Positions 6,287 to 11,209 of a stretch of 11,209 nucleotides of DNA are shown piece by piece (the first letter of the stretch is position 1; every line of letters begins with the position of its first letter). Made by a program: the position numbers and the translations under genes. Source of the DNA: an uncultured Anaerotruncus sp. (GTDB lineage: Bacteria > Bacillota > Clostridia > Oscillospirales > Ruminococcaceae); contig CAJUJI010000100.1 of NCBI GenBank assembly GCA_910586875.1, positions 1 through 11,209 of the forward strand. Reading direction: 5' to 3'. Below the pieces are notes generated by a model. It was not told the origin of the DNA. It saw nothing but the letters and a program-made list of their open reading frames with translations, and made no database searches.

Positions 6287-6306
6287 CCAAATCATTGCCA
6301 AATCAT
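6287..6306. repeat. Two direct repeats CCAAATCAT with 11-bp period
   Basis: CCAAATCAT occurs at 6287-6295 and 6298-6306, one helical turn apart and about 90 bp upstream of the -35 box of the sugar operon promoter. Such spacing suits a dimeric activator or response regulator, but no regulator is identified. Confidence 0.3.
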
Positions 6307-6324
6307 GTCCTTTGTGATTCTGCT

Positions 6325-6344
6325 GGATTTGCAAAAATCCTTTT
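6325..6344 (+). terminator. Weak terminator-like hairpin
   Basis: GGATTT (6325-6330) pairs with AAATCC (6335-6340) across a GCAA tetraloop (GNRA class), followed by TTTT. The 6-bp stem is AT-rich, so termination would be modest. It could end a plus-strand transcript from the gap. Confidence 0.25.
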
Positions 6345-6396
6345 GTAGAAAATAAACAGTTACAGGCCCAGAGATTATTGGTACAATGCCTGATAC

Positions 6397-6425
6397 TAGA
6401 CAATTTGCGGCAGATTTGTTATAAT
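6397..6425 (+). promoter_or_regulatory. Promoter of the fructokinase-amylosucrase operon
   Basis: TAGACA (6397-6402, five of six consensus bases), a 17-bp spacer and a perfect TATAAT (6420-6425) with TG at 6417-6418 (extended -10). Transcription would start near 6432, leaving a leader of about 145 nt, unusually long for this window. Confidence 0.8.
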
Positions 6426-6462
6426 GAAAGAAACAAAAACTGGTTTTTTATTCTGGTTTTTA

Positions 6463-6488
6463 AGGGCTTTTTTCTCGTAAAAAGCCCT
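6463..6488 (+). promoter_or_regulatory. Leader hairpin, possible attenuator
   Basis: A perfect 10-bp stem AGGGCTTTTT/AAAAAGCCCT (6463-6472 with 6479-6488), 6-nt loop, followed by the T-rich CTTGTTGCTTT. It lies about 30 nt into the operon leader, where a weak terminator could attenuate transcription. Two copies of CTGGTTTTT (6440-6448, 6453-6461) just before it could take part in an alternative fold. No known riboswitch or antiterminator site is recognised. Confidence 0.4.
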
Positions 6489-6520
6489 CTTGTTGCTTTG
6501 CAGTATAAAGCAGCAATTCA

Positions 6521-6541
6521 CTTGAAAATGCGCTTTTCAAG
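6521..6541 (+). promoter_or_regulatory. 21-bp palindrome in the sugar operon leader (operator or hairpin)
   Basis: CTTGAAAA (6521-6528) and TTTTCAAG (6534-6541) flank the 5-bp centre TGCGC. The outer TGAAA...TTTCA resembles operators of LacI-family sugar repressors and CcpA, but the odd centre is wider than the standard cre site, so it is not a canonical cre. In RNA it forms an 8-bp hairpin whose UGCGC loop could pair with GCGCG at 6546-6550, just before the ribosome binding site. Operator roadblock and RNA structure are both possible. Confidence 0.4.
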
Positions 6542-6576
6542 AAAGGGCGCGTGTAGTGGATAGGAGGTCATTTGCT

Positions 6577-7521
6577 ATGGCAGACATTACAGCAGTTGGT
6601 GAAATCCTGATTGATCTGACCCAAACGGGCGCAAATGAGGCGGGGATTCCGCTTTTCGCAGCTAACCCTGGGGGGGCTCCGGCAAATGTAGCGGTAGCAG
6701 CGGCTCGTTTGGGGGCGGATGTCGCGTTTATTGGAAAGGTAGGGCGCGACGGCTTTGGCGGGTATCTGCGCAAGGTGCTGCAACAAAACGGGGTGTGCAG
6801 CGATGGCCTGCGCACTGCGGATGCGCCCACCACTATGGCAATTGTTTCGGTGGACAGCACAGGAGAACGGGATTTCCGTTTTGTACGCGGGAGCGATTGC
6901 CTGCTTTCGCCAGAAGAAATTGATGAGTCGGCCATTCAAAAAAGCAAGGTGCTGCATTTTGGTTCGGTGAGCCTCACTGCGGGTGAGGCGCGCAGCGCTG
7001 CGATCTTTGCTGCACGCGCTGCCCATCAGGCAGGGATTCTGGTAAGCTATGATCCGAACTATCGCCCTGCGCTTTGGTTCAGCGAACAGGAGGCGGTGGA
7101 GTGGATGGCTTTACCGCTGCCGCTGGTGGATATTCTCAAGCTGTCGGAGGAAGAGCTGCCGCTGCTGTCCGGCTGCGCCGAGCTGGAGGAGGGCAGCCGC
7201 CGGTTAGCGCAACGCGGTATTTCTTTGGTGCTGATTACGCTGGGCGGTGCAGGGGTGTTCTGCCGATGGCAGGATGAAACCTTCCTGGTGTCGGGCGTCA
7301 AGGTGCAGGTAGCCGACACCAATGGGGCGGGCGACACCTTTTTGGGTGCGGTGTTAAGCTGCCTGTGCCGGCGCGGTGCGCAGCCATTAGAGGGGCTGAC
7401 GCGCGCAGAGCTGGAGGAGATTCTTGCATTTGCCAATCGCGCGGCGGCCTGCACCTGTTCCCGCAGCGGTGCAATCCCAGCAATGCCCACCTTGGCGGAG
7501 TTGGAAGGGGGCGCTTTCTAA
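6577..7521 (+). CDS. PfkB-family carbohydrate kinase, probable fructokinase
   Basis: A 314-residue ribokinase-fold (PfkB) sugar kinase. Its N-terminal family motif GGAPANVAVAAARLG is at 32-46, and the C-terminal signature DTNGAGDTFLGA (247-258) holds the anion hole and catalytic base Asp253. It should phosphorylate free fructose with ATP to fructose 6-phosphate in the cytoplasm; the C-terminal SGAIPAMPT also resembles bacterial fructokinases. The substrate is inferred mainly from the next gene, which releases fructose from sucrose. The ATG at 6577 follows AGGAGGT (6562-6568) by 8 nt; an in-frame ATG at 6556 upstream of that site is rejected. The stop codon TAA overlaps the next ATG (TAATG), indicating translational coupling. 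Confidence 0.9.
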   Translation: MADITAVGEILIDLTQTGANEAGIPLFAANPGGAPANVAVAAARLGADVAFIGKVGRDGFGGYLRKVLQQNGVCSDGLRTADAPTTMAIVSVDSTGERDFRFVRGSDCLLSPEEIDESAIQKSKVLHFGSVSLTAGEARSAAIFAARAAHQAGILVSYDPNYRPALWFSEQEAVEWMALPLPLVDILKLSEEELPLLSGCAELEEGSRRLAQRGISLVLITLGGAGVFCRWQDETFLVSGVKVQVADTNGAGDTFLGAVLSCLCRRGAQPLEGLTRAELEEILAFANRAAACTCSRSGAIPAMPTLAELEGGAF

Positions 7522-9353
7522 TGAAGGAGCTGTTTGAGCAACGCCTTGCGCGGCATTTTGATGAACTGAAATGGCTTTACTGTGAGCTTTATCATAACGA
7601 CACCGATGCGTTTGATTATTTTGTCGGGATGCTGCGCCGGTGCTGGGAGCAGCGCAAGACCGCCCTGCGCACGCAGGATAAACGGCGGGAGGCGGACCCA
7701 GGCTGGTACCGCCATCGGGAGCTGTTGGGCATGATGCTTTATGTGGGCGCTTTTGCGGGAAATTTGCAGGGGGTGCGCAAAAGGCTGCCTTACCTGAAGG
7801 AATGCGGCGTCAATTACCTGCATCTGCTGCCGCTGCTGCAAAGTCCCCGTGGACGCAGCGACGGCGGTTATGCGGTATCGGATTTTCGCACCGTGCAGCC
7901 GGCGCTTGGCACGATGGCGGATTTGGAGCAGCTCGCGGACGACTGCCGCAAGGATAAAATTAGCATCTGCCTGGATTTTGTGATGAATCATACCAGCGAG
8001 GACCACGACTGGGCGAAGCGCGCCAGAGCGGGGGAGGCTGGCTATCGGGAGCGGTATTTCTTTTATGACAGCTGGGAGCTTCCGCGGGAGTTTGAGAAAA
8101 CCATTCCGCAGGTCTTTCCGACCACTGCGCCGGGCAGCTTCACCCAGCTGGAAAACGGGCAGATTGTGATGACCAATTTTTACCCCTATCAGTGGGACCT
8201 CAATTATGCCAATCCGGTTGTTTTCAACGATATGACCGAAAATTTGCTCTATCTGGCCAACCGCGGGGTTGATGTAATCCGGCTGGATGCAATTCCGTAT
8301 ATCTGGAAGCAGCTGGGTACCAGCTGCCGCAATCTGCCCCAGGTGCACACGCTGGCACGAATGCTGCGGATGGCCTGTGAAATTGTTTGCCCCAGCGTGC
8401 TGCTATTGGGAGAGGTGGTAATGGAGCCCTCCAAGGTCGCGCCCTATTTTGGCACAGCGGAAAAGCCGGAGTGCCATATGCTTTATAATGTTACCACAAT
8501 GGCCACCACCTGGCATACACTGGCAACAGGGGATGTATCGCTGCTCAAACAGCAGATGGAGATTGTCTGTGCACTGCCTCGGGATTTCCTGTTCTTAAAC
8601 TATCTGCGTTGTCATGACGATATCGGCTGGGGACTGGATTACCCTTGGCTAAACCGGTATTTTGGAACCGATGAGGTGGCACATAAGCGCTATCTCAACG
8701 ATTGGTTTACCGGAAGGTGGCAGAATAGCGACAGCCGCGGCGAGCTGTATAACGATGATCCCCGCCTGGGGGATGCGCGCCTGTGTGGAACCACCGCGTC
8801 GCTGTGTGGGATGGAAGCTGCGGACTACGAGCAGGACCCGTTCAAGCTGGAGCGCGCAATCGCCTGTGATTTGATGCTGCACGCTTGGATGCTTTCGCAA
8901 AGCGGCATTCCTGTGATTTATAGTGGGGATGAGGTGGGGCAGCTCAACGACTGGGGCTATCTTCAGGACCAGGAAAAACGGGAGGACAGCCGCTACATCC
9001 ACCGCGGTAATTTCCAATGGGAGCTGGCGCAGCTGCGCACCGACAGCACCACCCGCCAGGGCAAGCTGTTTCAGGGACTGCGGCGTATGGAGGAGCTGCG
9101 CGCAAAAGAGCCTTGCTTTGATGCACAGGCTGAGGTCTGGGTGGAGGACAGCGGCAGCTGTCATGTGCTGGCACTCTGCCGCCGGATGGAACAGCGCGAG
9201 CTAGTCTGCCTATTCAACTTTGGCGCCGAATTTGTGCAGGCTGGTGTCAACCGGCAAGGCAGCTATACCGAGCTGATGTATGGCAACCGCTATGAGCAAA
9301 TCCAGCAAATCGAGCTTTACCCATGCAGCTTTGCCTGGCTGCTTAGAGATTGA
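7521..9353 (+). CDS. GH13 amylosucrase
   Basis: A 610-residue glycoside hydrolase family 13 enzyme matching amylosucrase (about 636 residues in Neisseria polysaccharea) along its length. It uses sucrose as glucosyl donor, extends an alpha-1,4-glucan and releases fructose. Catalytic residues by position: nucleophile Asp256 in VIRLDA, acid/base Glu298 in LLLGEV, and His365-Asp366 in RCHDDIGW. The sucrose-pocket salt bridge known in the Neisseria enzyme (Asp144-Arg509) is kept as Asp114 in SDGGYAVS and Arg491 in DSRYIHR. Other family segments are DFVMNHTSEDH (152-162), WDLNYANP (225-232) and YSGDEVGQLND (467-477). The N-terminal helical domain is somewhat short. No signal peptide is seen, so it is cytoplasmic. 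The ATG at 7521 overlaps the fructokinase stop, with GGAAGGGGG upstream; longer readings extending back into the kinase gene are rejected. Sucrose hydrolase or a variant glucansucrase are alternatives. Confidence 0.92.
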   Translation: MKELFEQRLARHFDELKWLYCELYHNDTDAFDYFVGMLRRCWEQRKTALRTQDKRREADPGWYRHRELLGMMLYVGAFAGNLQGVRKRLPYLKECGVNYLHLLPLLQSPRGRSDGGYAVSDFRTVQPALGTMADLEQLADDCRKDKISICLDFVMNHTSEDHDWAKRARAGEAGYRERYFFYDSWELPREFEKTIPQVFPTTAPGSFTQLENGQIVMTNFYPYQWDLNYANPVVFNDMTENLLYLANRGVDVIRLDAIPYIWKQLGTSCRNLPQVHTLARMLRMACEIVCPSVLLLGEVVMEPSKVAPYFGTAEKPECHMLYNVTTMATTWHTLATGDVSLLKQQMEIVCALPRDFLFLNYLRCHDDIGWGLDYPWLNRYFGTDEVAHKRYLNDWFTGRWQNSDSRGELYNDDPRLGDARLCGTTASLCGMEAADYEQDPFKLERAIACDLMLHAWMLSQSGIPVIYSGDEVGQLNDWGYLQDQEKREDSRYIHRGNFQWELAQLRTDSTTRQGKLFQGLRRMEELRAKEPCFDAQAEVWVEDSGSCHVLALCRRMEQRELVCLFNFGAEFVQAGVNRQGSYTELMYGNRYEQIQQIELYPCSFAWLLRD

Positions 9354-9378
9354 TTCATCGGTTTTTTGCGGCTATAGT
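9350..9378 (+). promoter_or_regulatory. Promoter of ptsH overlapping the amylosucrase stop codon
   Basis: TTGATT (9350-9355), a 17-bp spacer and TATAGT (9373-9378). The amylosucrase stop TGA (9351-9353) lies inside the -35 box, the same arrangement as at rplU. No terminator is visible after amylosucrase, so ptsH may also receive read-through. Confidence 0.6.
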
Positions 9379-9414
9379 AACACATGAGAAACAATTTGAT
9401 AAAGGAGTATCGCC

Positions 9415-9675
9415 ATGAAGCAATTCCAGTATGTAATCACCGATCCCATCGGCCTACACGCCCGTGCCGCTGGACTTTTGGTGAAAGCGGCAAAGACGCT
9501 GGACAGTACAATTATCATCGAGAAACTTGGCGGCGGGTCTGCCGGCGCCAGCAAATTGATGGCATTGATGGCACTGGGGGTCAAAAATGGAGATACGGTA
9601 ATTGTTCGCATCGAGGGAGGGGACGAGTGCTCCAATCTGGCAACAATCGAGCAGTTTTTTCAGCAGAATTTGTGA
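9415..9675 (+). CDS. ptsH: HPr-family phosphocarrier protein
   Basis: An 86-residue HPr, the small carrier that passes phosphate from enzyme I to sugar-specific PTS enzymes. The phosphorylated histidine is His15 in DPIGLHARAAG. Two departures from the classic form are visible. Residue 18, usually proline in HARPA, is alanine. The loop before helix B is one residue longer, so that when LMALMALG is aligned to IMGVMSLG of Bacillus HPr, the regulatory Ser46 position holds lysine (Lys47) and the nearby Ser46 of this protein is one place off. HPr kinase control is therefore uncertain. No other PTS gene is in the window. The ATG follows AAAGGAG (9401-9407) by 7 nt. It is a single-gene unit with its own terminator. 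Confidence 0.93.
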   Translation: MKQFQYVITDPIGLHARAAGLLVKAAKTLDSTIIIEKLGGGSAGASKLMALMALGVKNGDTVIVRIEGGDECSNLATIEQFFQQNL

Positions 9676-9677
9676 GG

Positions 9678-9712
9678 AAAAAAGGGAAGCGCCTGGAGCG
9701 TTTCCCTTTTTT
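9678..9712 (+). terminator. Intrinsic terminator of ptsH
   Basis: GGGAAGCGC (9684-9692) pairs with GCGTTTCCC (9698-9706), one G-U pair, loop CTGGA. Flanking A and T runs extend the stem, and six T residues (9707-9712) form the U-tract. It begins 2 bp after the stop codon. Confidence 0.92.
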
Positions 9713-9751
9713 GATAGCTTGCAAAAAATAAAAACTAATGTTTGAAAAACC

Positions 9752-9780
9752 TTGAAAGTGAGCAACGTTTATGCTACTAT
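9752..9780 (+). promoter_or_regulatory. Promoter of the Sel1-repeat gene
   Basis: TTGAAA (9752-9757), a 17-bp spacer and TACTAT (9775-9780), with TG at 9772-9773 as an extended -10. The leader is about 60 nt. Confidence 0.65.
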
Positions 9781-9845
9781 AGAATGAAAGAACATGGAAA
9801 ACATTGCTTGTTTTCATGTGAGCAAAAAATTTTAAAAGGAGCAGG

Positions 9846-11096
9846 ATGAGCATGGGGAAATATTTCAGCGATGTTGTAGAACAGGGGATTGCGGATATTT
9901 ATTATTGCTACGACAAAGAACGGGCAGCAGCGGCGCTTCAACCGCTGATCAATGCGGCCGCCGCCGGTGATGGGGATGCCGCTTATTTGGTGTCCCGCTG
10001 TCTTTCCGGCCCACAGTATAGCTGGACCTATCATACGTTTCAGGAAAACGACGAGGGTGTAGAATATTATATCCGGCAGAGCATCCGCAATGGGAGCGCG
10101 ATTGGCGTGTTAGGCTCCATGCGTTGTGGGATGCTCACACCAGAGATGGAAGCGATTATGCCGTTTGACAGCATTCAGGACGCTTGGAATGTCGTGTTGG
10201 AGAAAGCGGAAAACGGCAGCCAATTCTGCCAAAATATGATTGGCAACACCTATTTTTGGCTGGATATTGTGCGCATTGAAGGAAAGGATGCGGACAGCTT
10301 CCCTAACAAGAAAGCCTTTGCGTCCTACCTGCGGGAGTGCACACTGGCCTGTATTCCCTGGTTTGAAAAGGCGTTCCGGAATGGAATGGGATTTGCGGGA
10401 CGCAATCTTTATAACCTTTACAAATCCGGTGAGGAAGGGCTGGTAGAGCCACAGCCGGAAAAGGCGGATGAAGTGGAACAGCTGGGGGCGAGTTTGGGTT
10501 ATCCGGACTGGCAGGAGCAATATGGAAAACGATTGCTGAAAACCAAGGGCAAAGAGCAGGAAGGGTTGGCTCTTTGCGAGGCGGCCGCTGCAAAAGGGCA
10601 GCTTTCGGCATGGTATTCGGTTGCTAATGCGTATAAGCAGGGTAAAATTGTTCCGAAGGATTTACAAAGAGCAATGGCGTATTGTGAAAAGGGCTTGGAA
10701 GACCCCAAAGCGATTGGCTGTGCGAATATTGCGGGTGAGATGTATTATCTGGGGAAGGATGGCATTGCGCAGGATTACGCTAAGGCGGTGGAGCTGTTCG
10801 AGCGTGCGCATCGGCAGAACAATGACTGGGGCAATGACATGCTAGGCACCTGCTATCTGTTCGGCTATGGCTGTGAGAAAAATCCCGTCCGTGCGCGCGA
10901 GCTGTTTGAGGAGGCCGACTATACCAGCGAGCTCATTCAGTATGGACTGGGGCTGATTTATGCGGATGGACTGGGCGTTAAGGAGGATATCAAAAAAGGC
11001 GTGGAGTACCTCCAGAAAGCCAAGGACTATGCGCCTGCACAGGAAGCGCTGCGCCGCTTTAAGAAAACGATGTTTGGTAAATGGGTGCGTAAGTAA
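9846..11096 (+). CDS. Sel1-like (tetratricopeptide-type) repeat protein
   Basis: A 416-residue, probably cytoplasmic helical-repeat protein with no signal peptide, membrane segment or enzymatic motif. The C-terminal half holds clear Sel1-like repeats at about 253-288, 289-325, 326-361 and 362-398, with recurrent patterns such as YYLGKDGIAQDYAKAVELFERA (300-321) and IYADGLGVKEDIKKGVEYLQKA (371-392). An earlier divergent repeat region (about 30-85, AAYLVSRCLSG) and a less regular middle lie before it. It ends in a basic tail, KKTMFGKWVRK. Such repeats act as protein-binding scaffolds; the partner cannot be read from the sequence. Two starts are possible: ATG 9846 (4 nt after AAAAGGAG) or ATG 9852 (10 nt after it). 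It has its own promoter and follows a terminator, so it is unlikely to share an operon with ptsH. Confidence 0.85.
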   Translation: MSMGKYFSDVVEQGIADIYYCYDKERAAAALQPLINAAAAGDGDAAYLVSRCLSGPQYSWTYHTFQENDEGVEYYIRQSIRNGSAIGVLGSMRCGMLTPEMEAIMPFDSIQDAWNVVLEKAENGSQFCQNMIGNTYFWLDIVRIEGKDADSFPNKKAFASYLRECTLACIPWFEKAFRNGMGFAGRNLYNLYKSGEEGLVEPQPEKADEVEQLGASLGYPDWQEQYGKRLLKTKGKEQEGLALCEAAAAKGQLSAWYSVANAYKQGKIVPKDLQRAMAYCEKGLEDPKAIGCANIAGEMYYLGKDGIAQDYAKAVELFERAHRQNNDWGNDMLGTCYLFGYGCEKNPVRARELFEEADYTSELIQYGLGLIYADGLGVKEDIKKGVEYLQKAKDYAPAQEALRRFKKTMFGKWVRK

Positions 11097-11119
11097 GCTT
11101 GGATTTTGTCGCTTGCGGC

Positions 11120-11169
11120 GGCCGCTACACTGCTGACATAAGCCTTTGCCACATTATGTGTAGCGGGCC
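11120..11169. repeat. Inverted repeat downstream of the Sel1-repeat gene
   Basis: CCGCTACAC (11122-11130) is the exact reverse complement of GTGTAGCGG (11158-11166); GG at 11120-11121 and CC at 11168-11169 extend it past one bulged base. An alternative inner stem ACATAA/TTATGT (11136-11141 with 11154-11159) competes for part of it. No T-tract follows, so it is not a standard terminator. Confidence 0.5.
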
Positions 11170-11180
11170 ACTGCTGTGCT

Positions 11181-11209
11181 TTGCATGGCGAAGAAACCCT
11201 GCCATGCAA
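11181..11209. repeat. Inverted repeat at the window edge
   Basis: TTGCATGGC (11181-11189) and GCCATGCAA (11201-11209) are perfect 9-bp inverted copies with an 11-nt loop. The window ends exactly at the 3' arm, so it cannot be seen whether a T-tract follows and makes it a terminator. Confidence 0.5.

Larger units (their letters stand above)
6007..6396. other. Gene-poor stretch between mrp and the sugar operon
   Basis: No convincing gene is visible here. The stretch is mostly AT-rich, with a GC-rich island at about 6081-6125 that contains an inverted repeat: TGCCGGA (6095-6101) with TCCGGCA (6117-6123), and an inner CGG/CCG. It also holds a 13-codon ORF with a good ribosome binding site (6036), a 25-codon hydrophobic ORF starting at 6149 (MRKKYFFRLRSSG..., stop at 6224-6226) and, on the minus strand, a 40-codon ORF (6117-5995) whose stop lies in the terminator stem. 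These may be remnants, parts of an RNA gene, or chance. Confidence 0.5.

Noticed and set aside
6221..6403. 60-codon minus-strand ORF in the gap
   Set aside because: AT-rich, low-complexity composition, no ribosome binding site before its ATG, no recognisable family; it overlaps the -35 box of the sugar operon promoter.
6521..6541. Canonical CcpA cre site
   Set aside because: The arms resemble cre, but the centre is three bases wider than the standard 14-bp core, so I list it only as a palindrome of unknown role.
6556..6576. Upstream ATG for fructokinase
   Set aside because: The AGGAGGT ribosome binding site lies downstream of it and points to the ATG at 6577, where the PfkB homology also begins.
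7365..7520. Longer amylosucrase reading starting inside the fructokinase gene
   Set aside because: The extra 52 residues are out-of-frame kinase sequence; the ATG at 7521 overlaps the kinase stop and fits the family N-terminus.
7518..8348. 276-codon minus-strand ORF opposite amylosucrase
   Set aside because: It is the antisense shadow of a well-supported GH13 gene; the translation has no family features and no ribosome binding site supports it.
11027..11209. 60-codon minus-strand ORF at the right edge
   Set aside because: It overlaps the 3' end of the Sel1-repeat gene and the inverted repeats, and shows no family features or ribosome binding site.

Overview
The window looks like a chromosomal segment of an anaerobic, low-oxygen-adapted member of the Firmicutes, most likely a Clostridia/Oscillospirales (Ruminococcaceae-like) gut bacterium. 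The reasons are the gene content (Mini-ribonuclease III, rubrerythrin, an HPr of clostridial type, MscL), strong AGGAGG-type ribosome binding sites, sigma-A-like TTGACA/TATAAT promoters, and moderately GC-rich genes separated by AT-rich gaps. The lineage is an inference; there is no rRNA gene to confirm it. No mobile element, CRISPR array, tRNA or rRNA gene was found.

Layout, left to right. (1) 158-1447 is a CPA2-type cation/proton antiporter with its own promoter. (2) 1444-3926 is a large-subunit ribosome block: rplU (L21) and rpmA (L27), an intrinsic terminator, then obg and mrnC (Mini-III). L21 and L27 are structural proteins of the 50S subunit, Obg is a 50S assembly GTPase, and Mini-III trims 23S rRNA precursors in relatives. 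(3) 3980-4375 is mscL. A perfect-stem terminator shared by both strands separates it from the convergent minus-strand pair below. (4) Minus strand, 5868 down to 4435: mrp (Fe-S/P-loop ATPase) followed by rubrerythrin, with a 15-bp perfect inverted repeat between them that covers the rubrerythrin Shine-Dalgarno sequence. (5) 5869-6576 is a gap of about 700 bp with no convincing gene. It holds the divergent promoters of mrp and the sugar operon, a minus-strand terminator with no gene in front of it, a GC-rich island, a tiny ORF with a very good ribosome binding site, direct repeats and leader hairpins. (6) 6577-9353 is a two-gene operon (TAATG overlap) of a PfkB fructokinase and a GH13 amylosucrase. 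(7) 9415-9675 is an HPr phosphocarrier with its own promoter and terminator. (8) 9846-11096 is a Sel1-repeat protein. The last 113 bases hold inverted repeats and no gene.

How the genes fit together: the amylosucrase would move glucose from sucrose onto an alpha-glucan and release free fructose, which the overlapping fructokinase can phosphorylate for glycolysis. This route stores half of each sucrose as glucan without spending ATP on that half. Rubrerythrin (peroxide reduction) and Mrp (Fe-S handling) form a redox/iron pair. No clear multi-gene novel system is present. The most interesting leads are the hairpin that may hide the rubrerythrin ribosome binding site, the unexplained 5.9-6.6 kb gap, and the non-standard features of L27 and HPr.
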